This document shows, one piece after another, positions 33,161 through 43,480 of a stretch of 64,000 nt of DNA (position 1 is the stretch's first letter; each line of letters starts with the position of its first letter). Where the stretch lies: NCBI GenBank assembly GCA_963681505.1, contig OY811977.1, positions 7,346,326 through 7,410,325 on the forward strand, read 5' to 3'. The stretch is from Eunapius fragilis. Lineage: Eukaryota > Porifera > Demospongiae > Spongillida > Spongillidae. The position numbers and the translations under genes were made by a program. Below the pieces are notes generated by a model, which did no database searches, had not been told where the DNA came from, and saw nothing but the letters and a program-made list of their open reading frames with translations.

Positions 33161-35029
33161 CGTAAATTAATAACTTTTCCGCATTTCACATTGTGAACAA
33201 AAACGTGCCTGTCATGCACCATCCATGAGTGCATGTGGTTAGCTGGTGCGCATGCATGTATCCTTCCAATCTGTACTGTGACGTCATTCATATTAATTGC
33301 ATGGGTTCCATTAGTCTATTTGCTGCCGTTTGCAAAATGGGTATGTTCGCACAGATAAATGTTTCGTTAATCATATTAATCCTTTTAGACCCTTTTTTGA
33401 TTGTCTTGCAGGTATACTGACCACCCCCGAGACAAAGTAAGTGGCTTAAGCTGCATGTAAGGAATGGGTACTGAAATAACCCCAGAGCACAACTGTTCAA
33501 ATGTTGCTATATTATCTCGTATGGCATGACCTATTGACCCCAAATTACATGAGTACCAACACATTACTTTGCTGAACCATTTAAAGGATTATAGCAATCA
33601 GCCGTATAATATTACCATCTGATATCATGAGTGTACTTAACAGGTTGCATCAACAAGATCCCCGCAATAAAATTAAATTATATGGCCGGTAACGTTCTAA
33701 TAAGCGACTAATGTGACCGGCTATCCGTGGTACATGTAAGGATGGAAGAATAGCAGGTGCACGATAGTTATGACCTACAGTGTAGCATACCGTCCACCCT
33801 GTCCACACAGGAATATAAGTATCCCACGCGTGTTGTTGTAGGTCGCGCGATCGTACGGCTTGGATAAACTTTGGCTTGAATTTAAACCAGTCGCACCGTA
33901 CTAAGGAATCAACACCGGAATGTATACCACCATAAAAGGATCAGAGCATCCAGCTGTATAATATGATATCACTCTACATCCTTTTTGATGTATATAATTT
34001 ACTTAATAGCATCCTATCTAACATGGTGACCAATTTGGCTCAATCGGGACACACCCACCCCTGCATTGTACCGGATCACTTCGTGGAACAACAGGCTAGT
34101 GTGTATTTGTATTCATACAACAGCCGTGATAATTCAACACAACTCGGCAGAATATTAATTATCAAAAGTTTTTTCAAGCGAATCTGATAAAACCAGCACG
34201 AAGACTGTATCAAAATTTGCGTCGCAATTCATTTGGACGATTCCACGTAGGTTTTTTTTTTTTTTTTTGGTGTAAGTATGTTTGAAATTGATTTAGATGC
34301 ATACGAGTGAGCTCGAGTTTCAACAGCGATTGCCTCAATTGTACTTTTCTTTTACGATGCCAACTAGTGTACGTGTTAGAACGCATAGGCTACCAGAGTA
34401 AGTGCATGGGTTTAAAATGCATCGGTAACAATGCGCATAGTATATATAATGCGCAAGCGTTGCGTAAGTGAGATGTTAACAAACCCGGAGGCACTTGTCT
34501 GTAGTGTAACACGTTTTGACAATGTATTGATCGCAGATGTACTTGTTTTTAAAAATAGCCGGAATGCCCTTGCATGTTCGCATGTACTGTTTGTACTTCA
34601 CCAATCGGGAAAATTCTGTAAAGAAACCCTCCGCTTTGTCGCATTTACACGTTGCCCATTGTCTTAAGCAGTTGATACCTAACTACTTCCTAAATTTACA
34701 GGATTCACTCAGGGAATGGTACAATAGCTAGTATTCACATCCAACTGAAACTAAAAGAAGTTAGCAGAAATGGTACTTGCACTCAGCATTTTAAAAACCA
34801 TATGCCTAAAGATCAAATTGCACTGTGGGACCAGGCAAACCTAAAGCTAGGACCTTAATGCCACCCAAACATGAATTATATAAATTACATTTTATATGTA
34901 TCAGTACCAACAGCCACTTGCTTCGAATGACGTTGTGTTTTATAGTTTAAACATGCAATGAGGTTGCCTAGCTAATGACATGTATATGGACTATACCTGA
35001 TCTCATATTTTACCATTATCATGTACAAT
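33161..35029 (+). repeat. Palindrome spacer and inverted arm upstream of family gene 2
   Basis: The spacer blocks X (about 33040-33120) and Y (about 33430-33640) lie in reverse order and orientation compared with 4831-5450. The inverted module arm follows: CCGGTAACGTTCTAATAAGC, the CCACCCTGTCCACAC block, ACTTCGTGGAACAACAGGC near 34079, then AT-rich DNA to 35029. It matches 47200-48870 closely. No gene is supported. Short open stretches here are not conserved as proteins. Confidence 0.7.
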
Positions 35030-35432
35030 CGGAAGTTTCGTTAGAAACTTCCATATAGGATTTGACCACGACTATGAATGTCATTAAAAAACGCGACCCG
35101 TCTGTAACAACACTCCCGACGATCGGATCGTGTAGCTTGTTTTAGCAATCGATCTAGAAGTCAAAAATGAGTAGTTTCGTTTTTGTTTCATGTCGCTGAA
35201 CCGCGTGGTTGTTGAGAACAAGAGTGTACTGCCCGTCCTCGTACCCAGTCTCGGAACACGGGGCGGGTCGTCTTCTCATTCTTCTTCTCCTTCTTGGCAA
35301 CGCATAACTCAGGACAGGAACATTTCTAAGCGATGAAAATTTCACCAATAGCTTCAGAATCGGCTGGAGGACTCGCTTTTATATAATATAATACTTTGAT
35401 AAACAATCGACTATCAGCCTCCTATGTCTTGT

Positions 35433-35574
35433 TAGTCTCGTACCCAGACCGTCTATGACGTAAGCGATTATCGCTGTAAACAGTATAATCACTACGTCCA
35501 TACGTATGGACGTAGTGATTATACTGTTTACAGCGATAATCGCTTACGTCATAGACGGTCTGGGTACGAGACTA
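35433..35574. mobile_element. Perfect 142-bp palindrome with 9-bp target duplication (FB3)
   Basis: Both 71-bp halves are exact reverse complements, centred on CCATACGTATGG. The termini are TAGTCTCGTACCCAGACC. The flanks carry the direct repeat ATGTCTTGT (35424-35432 and 35575-35583), a 9-bp target-site duplication. A 9-bp duplication with long inverted termini fits Mutator-like elements. A longer relative with the same termini lies at 51191-51924. Confidence 0.92.
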
Positions 35575-35628
35575 ATGTCTTGTATAATTAAATGGGTATG
35601 AAAAAAAAAAAAGAAAACAAGTAAATAA

Positions 35629-35896
35629 AAACATTCTCTACGAGAAAGTTGGTGGGATATAGGATTTGATTATGACATTGGTGGTGTAAAAAGCAAGGAA
35701 ACAAGGACTTATCAGAAGGGAAAATGTCATAGTCCTAGTATATTTAGCACATTTCTAGGGCATGTGTTGTTTGTGTGCTAAATATAGGACTATGACATTT
35801 TCCCTTCTGATAAGACCTTGTTTCCTTGCTTTTTACACCACCAATGTCATAATCAAATCCTATATCCCACCAACTTTCTCGTAGAGAATGTTTTTA
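35629..35896. mobile_element. Foldback element FB1
   Basis: Arms of about 130 bp are near-perfect inverted copies, from ACATTCTCTACGAGAAAG to its mirror at the right end. They include AAAGTTGGTGGGATATAGG, GGTGTAAAAAGCAAGGAAAC and GGGAAAATGTCATAGTCCTA. The short loop lies near 35750-35775. There is no coding capacity. Confidence 0.9.
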
Positions 35897-35905
35897 TTTA
35901 CTTAT

Positions 35906-36104
35906 TTAACAGTAAAGAGACAAAGAGGATAGCAATCTAAGGAAGCACGACAGGTGTGCATGTGTAAGCAGCATTGGTGTTTGAAGTTGATGAATGTATT
36001 GAGACTCCAACGTGGAAATACAACTACATTTAGACATTGTGCACACCATTATAGCTAATAATCAGAGATTGGTGCATGACATATGCCTCTCCCACTATAC
36101 TACA

Positions 36105-36193
<89 letters not shown>

Positions 36194-36703
36194 TGTCTCT
36201 CAATTTCCCATGATCGTATCATGACAATTCATTCAAAGTAACAGTATTAAACCTCAATCATCACAATTGCAAAGCAAGTAGTGATGGCCCATGGGATATG
36301 AATGTATTAGTACGTATGTGTGCGACTGTGTGTGTTTCATTGGTTAGGGTTCAATAGATCCATTGCTGTAGTCAAGTAGGGACAGCCATTATCTTCCATA
36401 ACAATACATATGTACATCTCATGCTCTGATATTTAAAAAGAATTAGTGGTAAACTTTTCTGATGTGGATTTATACCATAGCCTTAGTAACGTGTAAACAG
36501 ACAAAAAAAAAAACCATTTTTATAAGACTGCGAGTTCGGCTTCTGTTCTATACCTACATGTCTATGATTGTCTCATTCGTTACAATGTCAACTAGCAGTG
36601 TATACGGATCAGCAGGAAATCGTATTATCAGGAATATAGATAAATCCAGATTGACATCGTTAATTAATTCCTTAATAGGCCCTATAGATGATTTCAGGGG
36701 AAT
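35906..36703 (+). repeat. Proximal 5' module of family gene 2
   Basis: Reverse-complement counterpart of 2654-3300 and 61095-61780. It contains GAGACAAAGAGG, a large CA microsatellite at 36106-36190, and the TTCCTTAATAGGCCCTATAG block just ahead of the TATA box. It matches 48875-49626 in the same orientation. Confidence 0.8.
36106..36190. repeat. CA microsatellite
   Basis: About 42 uninterrupted CA units. The matching array at 49073-49098 is much shorter, so the length changed after the duplication. Confidence 0.97.
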
Positions 36704-36735
36704 ATATAAATGCCTTCGATAGGTCACTCAGTCAT
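36704..36735 (+). promoter_or_regulatory. TATA box and initiator of family gene 2
   Basis: TATATAAATGCC at 36704-36715 and ACTCAGTCAT at 36726-36735, the arrangement shared by all four genes. The ATG follows at 36771. Confidence 0.78.
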
Positions 36736-36770
36736 CACTAAGACCAGCATATACCCAGTTGGGAAAGGTC

Positions 36771-37304
36771 ATGGCAATGAAAGTACTTCTGATCCTTGCT
36801 GTCGCTCTAATCATGGCGTACGTTGCCCGCTCTGCCCCGGCCACTGCCGAGAACAGTTTGTGCAGCCGTAATGCAGGAAAGTGTGTCCGTGTCTACGACA
36901 ACGGAACCATTGCAGCCAATACTGGAAACCCAAAGGCGTCTTCTGTATTCATCAAGTACTCCAAGAACGACCGCGTACAATTCGAGCTAAAAAGAAAGCC
37001 AGGAATGTTCCTGATGTTGAAAGAACTAAACCATTCCATTGTTGAGAACGCTAGCTATGCTATGAACGTTACAGCTAACCAAACTGTCGTTCATGAATAC
37101 GTTCAAACTGTCGTTCATGAATACGTTCTTGTAGTGGACTATCCCTCTGAGCCGTACCTAACGGAATGGGAGAAAGGCACAACCTCCGGTGCACTGGTTC
37201 AGAAAGTGGACGAGAACACGACGTGTGCCATTTCCTTTGACAGTAGCGGGAAAGTGGCGGGTCCATGCAATTTATCAGCAGTGGATAGTATTGATTTAAT
37301 TTGA
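36771..37304 (+). CDS. Secreted four-cysteine glycoprotein, FGF-like beta-trefoil candidate (copy 2)
   Basis: A single-exon gene for 177 residues. I chose the ATG at 36771 because it begins the conserved MAMKVLLIL signal peptide; upstream in-frame codons lack an ATG. The mature protein keeps the four cysteines and the LCSRNAGKCVRVYDNGTI and GMFLMLKELNHSI segments. A 24-bp tandem duplication repeats QTVVHEYV, adding eight residues in the middle, while the SNTTSLP segment of copies 1 and 4 is replaced by ENASYA. The nearest relative is copy 3, with 4 replacement and 9 silent differences. The product should be exported and N-glycosylated. Receptor-binding or defence roles are possible but not shown by the sequence. 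Confidence 0.87.
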   Translation: MAMKVLLILAVALIMAYVARSAPATAENSLCSRNAGKCVRVYDNGTIAANTGNPKASSVFIKYSKNDRVQFELKRKPGMFLMLKELNHSIVENASYAMNVTANQTVVHEYVQTVVHEYVLVVDYPSEPYLTEWEKGTTSGALVQKVDENTTCAISFDSSGKVAGPCNLSAVDSIDLI

Positions 37305-37850
37305 TGCACTTATAACAAGAAACAGAAACAATTGAGGCCATGCAGTTGGACAGCTTGTGGCCAAGGACATTAATGTTTTTCGTTCTTCAGTATTACGTGG
37401 CGTTGTGTTCTATCGTATGTGTAATATGTTCTTAATATATTTCAATCGTGTTTATGTGATTAAATATGGTGTAAACATCATATGTCGCACCCAGTATAAC
37501 TTCCCCTTGTCATTGGGCGCGTGTTATAATTACTAGTCGCATATTGTAAATGACGCATTCAGCATGCACGTGCTCAGGTGCGTGGTCGTCTGAATGGATC
37601 GAGGAGAAAATACGAAGAGTTCCCCAAACCATCAGATATATCAATACTTCCCCCTGCCCCCGCAAAATCCGGGCTATTTGAATTAATACATCCCTTCGCA
37701 CGCTTTTTGTCGTACTAGAGGCTCGTTGCAGCTCTGAATGCATTATATGAGCATATCAGCATTACTAATCTATTACAATTTTACATGTATACTTAGTTGT
37801 AATAATACTTGCATGCGCGCTACGTGCAGAGAGAAAAATGTGTGAACTTG
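37305..37850 (+). other. 3' flank of family gene 2
   Basis: It matches 50238-50765 almost throughout, including ATAACAAGAAACAG directly after the stop codon and a GTGATTAAATATGG stretch near 37457 that could serve as a variant polyadenylation signal (ATTAAA). No other gene is seen. Confidence 0.65.
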
Positions 37851-37856
37851 AAAAAT

Positions 37857-37898
37857 ATATCACAAGGGTGATTTTGCTGGACACTGTTCCATCTATAT
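37857..37898. mobile_element. Right-end fragment of foldback FB2
   Basis: TATCACAAGGGTGATTTTGC and ACTGTTCCATCTATATAAT match only the right terminus of the FB2 copy that ends near 54075. The shared flank beyond it shows that the rest of the element was deleted here, or was joined later in the other copy. Confidence 0.7.
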
Positions 37899-38066
37899 AA
37901 TTACGTACACATATAAAAGATATCAGTACAAAGACTTAAGTACATCGTAAGAGTGGTGCAGCTTTCTCATTTCCGTCAGTACTCAGAATCTAATTCTAGT
38001 CGAATAAATGATTCTTCGGAAAGTGGAGCCTTTATACATCTATTAAGAATCTCGTACAGGCTTCAA

Positions 38067-38122
38067 TCCATTGCTGATAAGTTGCATGGACCCGCCACTT
38101 TCCCGCTACTGTCAAAGGAAAC
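38067..38122 (-). pseudogene. 3'-end fragment of a family gene
   Basis: About 56 bp match the last codons of the family genes (minus strand, including GKVAGPCNLSA). Homology breaks off on the right after GTCAAAGGAAA, where the rest of the gene should continue. A nearly identical fragment is at 54264-54318 in the second duplication copy. Confidence 0.85.
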
Positions 38123-39087
38123 GCACAGCCCTAACGACGAGGAATATTATGATTAGTGCCATGAGCGTTTCCACTGGTTATCTGTATATATGTGCTTGTC
38201 TTCAAGATGATAACTAAATTATAATCAGCTTTAAGAGGCGTTTATATAATAATAAGCAGGAGAGATCGCAAAATGTATAATTAGGTTGTTGCCGTATAGT
38301 AGGACAAAACATGCCTATTAAGGATTATTATCAAATTCCATGTATAGTTATTCTTGTAACAGTTATACTGCAGGAAGTAGACATTAGAGATCTGTATGTG
38401 TGAGTATGTGTGTGTGTGTTGTGGGAGAGGCATATCTCATATAAAGGTGTGCATAATATCTTAAGATGATGTGTATTTATATTTCCACGTTGAAGTGCCA
38501 ATAAATTCATCAACTTCAAACACTAATTCTGCTTTCCCCTTTGTCTCTACTTTATTGTGACGTGCACATGATACTGGTGATCACTGCTAAAAGTCTAGCT
38601 CATTCGTATTGGATAAATCATAATCGATTTTAAACTTTGCACATTCACAATGTCATGAACAAAAACAACAAAAAAACAAAACAAACCTTCGAGGAATCCC
38701 ACAAATGGAATATAAATTGCGACTCATATTTTGATACGTGAAGTCTTTGTACAGATTTTATCAGATTCGTTTGTGATAATGCATAATATTCTGCCAATAC
38801 AAGGTGTGTTGAATTATCACGGCTGTTGTATGTATACAAGTACACACTAGCCTGTTGTCCCACGAAGTGATCCGGTACAATGCAGGGGTAGGTGTGTCCC
38901 GATTGAGGCCAAATTGGTCACCATGTTAGACAGGATGCTGTTAAGTACTTATGTAGGAGGAAGAGTGATATCAAATAATACAGCTGGATGCTCTGATCCT
39001 TTAAATGGTGTTGTAGATTAGTACGGCGGGGCTAGTAGGTTCAGACATAGTTTATCCATGGTCAAGCCGTATGACCTACAACACCAT

Positions 39088-39118
<31 letters not shown>

Positions 39119-40060
39119 TACTTATATTCGTGTGTTTGAAGAACGGTTGAGGTGTGTGGGCCGGTGGACGGTATCTTGCACTGTAGGTCATAACTATAGT
39201 GCACCTGCTATTCTTCCACCCGTACATGTACTACGAATAGCCGGTCACGTTAGCCGATTATTAGAACCGTTACCGGCCATATTATTTAATTTTATTGCGG
39301 TCATATATAATTTTGAGGTCACTAGTCACTACCGTGTATGGTCGGGTATTCGCGGCAGTAGTGCGCGCCCGACTAGAGGGTCACGTCGACATTGACGTAC
39401 TCAAACTAATCTGCTTTGGTCGCAATGGAGTTAGTAGCACCTCATAATCCAATTCCTTTTGTGCCAGACTGTAAACACATCAATTAATAATACTGACTAG
39501 ATTACATAACTAAATATGGCAATATTTACATCCAACTGAACTAAGTGGATATTTATGTAAAAGAAAGGTGCATGAAATTTAAATAAACCTTACATAATCT
39601 GTGGTTTCGTGTATAAAAACTTTTCGTTCTTACCTTGGGGAGCACCTCATAATCACAAGGCTAGGAATCTCAATTTTAAAGCATGGGGGTTTGATTTAAA
39701 ACAACATCTGCATGACGTCATGTCTTTTGAAAGCACATGAAGCGGAATTACGTTTTTATAGCCAAGGAATACTGAAGTGTGAATTAATATCAGAAGACCC
39801 GCCCAAACTGCAGAATGGAACTATGGTGTGTGTTATTGCTGTGTGTTACACCCCACCCTCCCACCCTCCCCAAAATCCCCACCTCCGTCCCACTATATGC
39901 TCCGTACTACTATGCGCAGTATATAAATCGCTTGTAAAATCGTTGGATGATCACACGTGCAGTTCAATAACATGGTAATATAATGCTGAAGGTCACGCCA
40001 AAGAGTTCATGTGGGCGGGGGCGGGGGGTGGGGGTGGGGTGGGAGGTTTTTAAAGACAAA
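38123..40060 (-). repeat. Module arm behind the gene fragment
   Basis: This starts with a short unique stretch and a GT-rich segment (about 38400), then follows the module: CTTTGTCTC at 38545, CCTGTTGTCCCACGAAGTG at 38848, a poly-G run at 39103-39118, CTCATAATCACAAGGC at 39647, GCATGACGTCATG at 39710, and a G-rich end near 40010-40035. No promoter or gene is attached. Copy 2 of the duplication keeps only the first part (to about 54860). Confidence 0.7.
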
Positions 40061-40989
40061 TGCAAAACTGGTCACCACGCAGGGCAGGATGAAACCTGTG
40101 AAGTACATTTGTTTACTTCATCGACTCATGACGTCAGACGGGATGTTATACGGCTGACTGCTATGGCGCAGCAAATTAATGTGTTGGTTCCCATGTAAGT
40201 TGGGGCTAATAGGTCATGCCATATGAAATAAAATAGTATCATTAGAATGAAAGGTTGTGCTCTGGTGTTACTAATCCATTTCTTATTTTAAGCCGCTTAT
40301 TCTAAAAAAATATTAAGTGGCAAGCGACATACATTTTAGATCAACATATTAATTTTTGTTGCATATCGCAGTCCAAAACAGTAGGTTGATATACCTGTGG
40401 TCATCAGCCTCGCATTATATCCTATGGTATTGAAACCTAATCCGTTTTGGTTACAGGGAGCCAATAGTACTTCATAACTCAATTCCATTGTTGTCAAACA
40501 ACACATTAATTGTTCTACTAGATTTAGCGGTGTGATTTTGGGGTTACTCCCCCACCCACTCTCCACCCCCGCCAAACCTATCAGGAACAACGTTCCTATA
40601 CGAAAATTAAGGAGAACAATGGGACCGGGTACGAGGGTGAGCTACTTGTAGTTTAGTTTTCTAAACCGTTAGTTTCGTGGAGTCCGACAAGCGCTAAACG
40701 ATTCTCATTTAAATTCTCGTTAGATTTCTCATATCTAATTATACGTCTTGCACTGACCGTATAGATGTAGTTGATTGTAAATAATTTGCTACTGCTCCTG
40801 TAGTTTTCTGGTTTGGTTATCGGCAATTGTAAAATCGTCAAGATTCTGCCTTGTAATGACCGTTTAGTACAGCCCAATATTACAATACAATTAGCAAAAT
40901 ATACAATCCACTATTTGATCACAGCAGGCTCTCCTCCAGCCCATTCAGAAGCTATTGGTGAAATTTCCATTCTTTAAATGTGTTACTAT
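40061..40989. other. Palindrome spacer Y and unique DNA
   Basis: 40080-40330 is spacer block Y in the same orientation as 4900-5110. From about 40340 to 40920 I see no gene. A stretch GTATTGAAACCTAATCCGTT near 40427 is shared with 5230-5270. The last 65 bp match 54868-54936. Confidence 0.6.
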
Positions 40990-41264
40990 CAGTGGCGGAT
41001 CCAGGAATTCGGCGAGGGGGGGGGGGGGGGGGGGGGGGGGTCCGACATGAATATTTAATGAGGGAGAGGGGCGGAAGAGGTGCCGTGTCGAACTAAGGGT
41101 ATGGGGGGGGAGATGTACCATGCGCATATGCAGAATTCAAGATACAATATAGAGGGAAAGCGCTGAACTTTTTAAAAATTCGAAACACTGCATTAGATAA
41201 TTATATTCATAGTCATTATTGAGGGCCGAAGGGGGGAGTCCGGACCCGCAGGTCCCCATCGCTG
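40990..41264. mobile_element. Small hAT-like element with a poly-G core
   Basis: It starts CAGTGGCGGATCCAGG, a terminal sequence common among animal hAT-derived miniature elements, and ends GGTCCCCATCGCTG, an imperfect inverse. The second duplication copy lacks it (AAATGTGTTCCCATTCCAAG at about 54917-54936), so this is a filled versus empty site. The core holds a G run at 41016-41040. There is no coding capacity. Confidence 0.65.
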
Positions 41265-41331
41265 GATCTATTCCAAGTTATGCGTGGTCAAGAAGAAGGA
41301 GGAGCATTGTTCCGGGACTGGGTACGAGGAC

Positions 41332-41382
41332 GGGAAAGTGGCGGTCCATGAAATTTATCAACAGTTGATCATATTAGTTTTA
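41332..41382 (+). pseudogene. 3'-end fragment of a family gene, plus strand
   Basis: GGGAAAGTGGCGGTCCATG and AAATTTATCAACAG match the last codons of the family genes with a 1-bp deletion that breaks the frame. The gene 3' flank (ACATAACAAGAAACAG) continues to the right at about 41425. The upstream part is absent. A sister copy is at 54993-55035. Confidence 0.82.
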
Positions 41383-41820
41383 TAATATTGAGCTTCGCCG
41401 AGCATATAATGTCCGCACAAATGCCACATAACAAGAAACAGCAACAATAAGGCCGTTGAGCAGCTTGGCCAATTCGGATTAGTATTGTTTAATTCGTCCT
41501 CAGAAAACATGCATGTGCCATTAGAACGGTTGTGCTGTGAGGGTTCGAAGTTACGGCACATTATTTATCCCTTTCTTACATGCAGCTGTAAGCTGCTTAT
41601 TAAAATAAGTAGAAGACAACCCCGAAAAAACGAGCTTTTTTTTACAAAATAACTACGCTATCAACTACGCAATGTATCTCTCCCATGTTAATGTTTATCA
41701 GTACATGTATTTGGGTTCGTGGCAACGAAAAGGGACCCAGCGTATTTACATCAATATTTATTGTTACAAACCATGCAATACCAATGATAATATTACATGT
41801 ACTTAACAAAAAGAAAGAGG

Positions 41821-41822
<2 letters not shown>

Positions 41823-41895
<73 letters not shown>

Positions 41896-41900
41896 ACACA

Positions 41901-41966
<66 letters not shown>
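41823..41966. repeat. CA microsatellite
   Basis: About 70 CA units with two TA interruptions. The duplicate at 55473-55655 is longer and pure. Confidence 0.98.
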
Positions 41967-41969
<3 letters not shown>

Positions 41970-43480
41970 CATTTTCTGCCCTCGCCCACTGAATGCTGAA
42001 ACGTAGCACGGGGTAGCAAGGCTCTGGCATTGCAGCGAACAAGGGTGAGGTTCAGTCTCTATATTTTTTTCAAGTTTATTTCATATTCCAAGAATCACTC
42101 ATTACTCTATAACTTCTTTTTAAAGCAATTGAAATTAGACTGTCAATCATGGCCTGAATTTATAATTACGCCTACATTTTAATCGTACGCGTCATCTTCC
42201 TGGAAATTTTTTATCATATGCGCTAGGTCCCTTTTCCGCGTTACTACGATCCCATTTTGTTTTAAGATTCACAGTGATCAATGATGTCGTCGATAGGGGA
42301 AACAAGTAAAGAGAAAATATTATCCAATGAGATAGTTTGGAGGTATAAAGGTAGTGTTAAAAAAAGGGAAAAATTATTATGGTTTCGGGGAAAACAGATT
42401 ATTACAAGGATAGATGAGGATCAGTTTGAAGAGTCACACCAGCCACAAAGGGAGGATGAGGGCATTCATTGTTTAGACAAAGGGGTGCACCAATGAAGGT
42501 AGACACTACCCTTCACTGATCCTTGGCCACAAACACGTCATTCCTATTTGTGTTGTCAAAAGACATGACGTCGTGCAGCAGTGGTTTTAGATTAAAACCC
42601 CCCCCCCCCCTTCCCACGCTTAATATTATTACTGAGATGTCTAAATAGCGAAGTTCGTAAATATTGCCATATAAGGCTACATGGTCTAGTTGTACCAATT
42701 GATGTGTTTACAGTATGGCACCAAAGGAATTGGATTATGACGTGCTACTAACTCCCTAAGCAGCTTAGTAGGTTTCCATACTATGATGTCGACGTGACCC
42801 TCAACATTATTATTAAGAGTAAATGCCCGCTATAAAATTACACGACATGACCGGTAACGTTCTAATAAGCGACTAATGTGACCAGCTATTCGTAGTACAT
42901 GCTAGAATGGAAGTATAGCAGTTTATGACCTACAGTGCAACATATCGTCCACCCCGCCCACACACCCCTACCATTTTTGAAACACACGAATACAAGTACC
43001 CCATGCATGTTGTTGTAAGTACTAGTCATACGGCTTGACAATGGATAAACTATGGCTTGACATTCTACCAGCCCCGCCGTTACTAAGAAATCAACACCCT
43101 AATCTACAGCGCCATTTAAAGGATCAGAGCATCCATCTGTGTGGTAATATGATATCACTCTACCTCCTTTTTGAAATACATATGACAAGCATGGTGAGCT
43201 ATTTGGCCTCAAATCAAATGCTTAACTTTGTACCTCTTCAGCATTAGTGCAGAGGATATTTTCATATTAGGTAAATCTAGCTGGAGGTTCTAGTAAGGTC
43301 AGGCTAGGTCTCTCCGCTTACAGACAGGCCAATTTTCTGACCAGGGACCCCCACCCCCTAACCCATGCCACCTCTGCTTTGTAACGGATCGCTTCGTGGG
43401 ACAACAGGCTAGTGTGTGGTTGTGTGTGTGGTTGTGTTCATACAACACCTGTGCATGATAATTCAACATGCGGTGACAAA
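41967..43480 (+). repeat. Spacer X and inverted module arm, duplication copy 1
   Basis: 41967-42400 is a stretch shared only with 55656-56080. Then comes block X near 42405-42495, GACATGACGTCGTGCAG near 42565 with a poly-C run, and the inverted module to the ACTAGTGTGTGGTTGTG region near 43411. It matches 56080-57260 closely. No gene is supported. Open stretches in both copies differ by ordinary drift. Confidence 0.7.

Larger units (their letters stand above)
35030..35905. mobile_element. Composite insertion in the gene 2 upstream region
   Basis: The matching region of gene 3 (48862-48870) runs ATGTACAAT directly into TTAACAGTAAAG, an empty site. Here 876 bp lie between these flanks: an E1 segment (35030-35390, beginning CGGAAGTTTCGTTAGAAACT), a 142-bp palindrome and an FB1 foldback. 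E1 followed by FB1 also occurs at 45273 and 59182, so the two form one larger element into which the palindrome later inserted. Confidence 0.8.

Noticed and set aside
33963-34187. Paired open frames of about 74 codons at 33963 and 47791, similar to each other
   Set aside because: They lie in duplicated module DNA, and the similarity is explained by the recent duplication. Equivalent sequence in older copies (for example 43035-43247) reads as a different protein with shifted frames.
36759-36770. An upstream start for family gene 2 (and 49692 for gene 3) adding four residues before MAMK
   Set aside because: The upstream codon is TTG. The ATG of MAMK is common to all four genes and gives a standard signal peptide.
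41685-42042. Open frames encoding Thr-His or Cys-Val repeats across CA/GT microsatellites (also near 29.7, 30.2, 36.1, 52.2, 55.5 and 61.5 kb)
   Set aside because: These are direct translations of dinucleotide repeats. Repeat lengths differ between duplicate copies.
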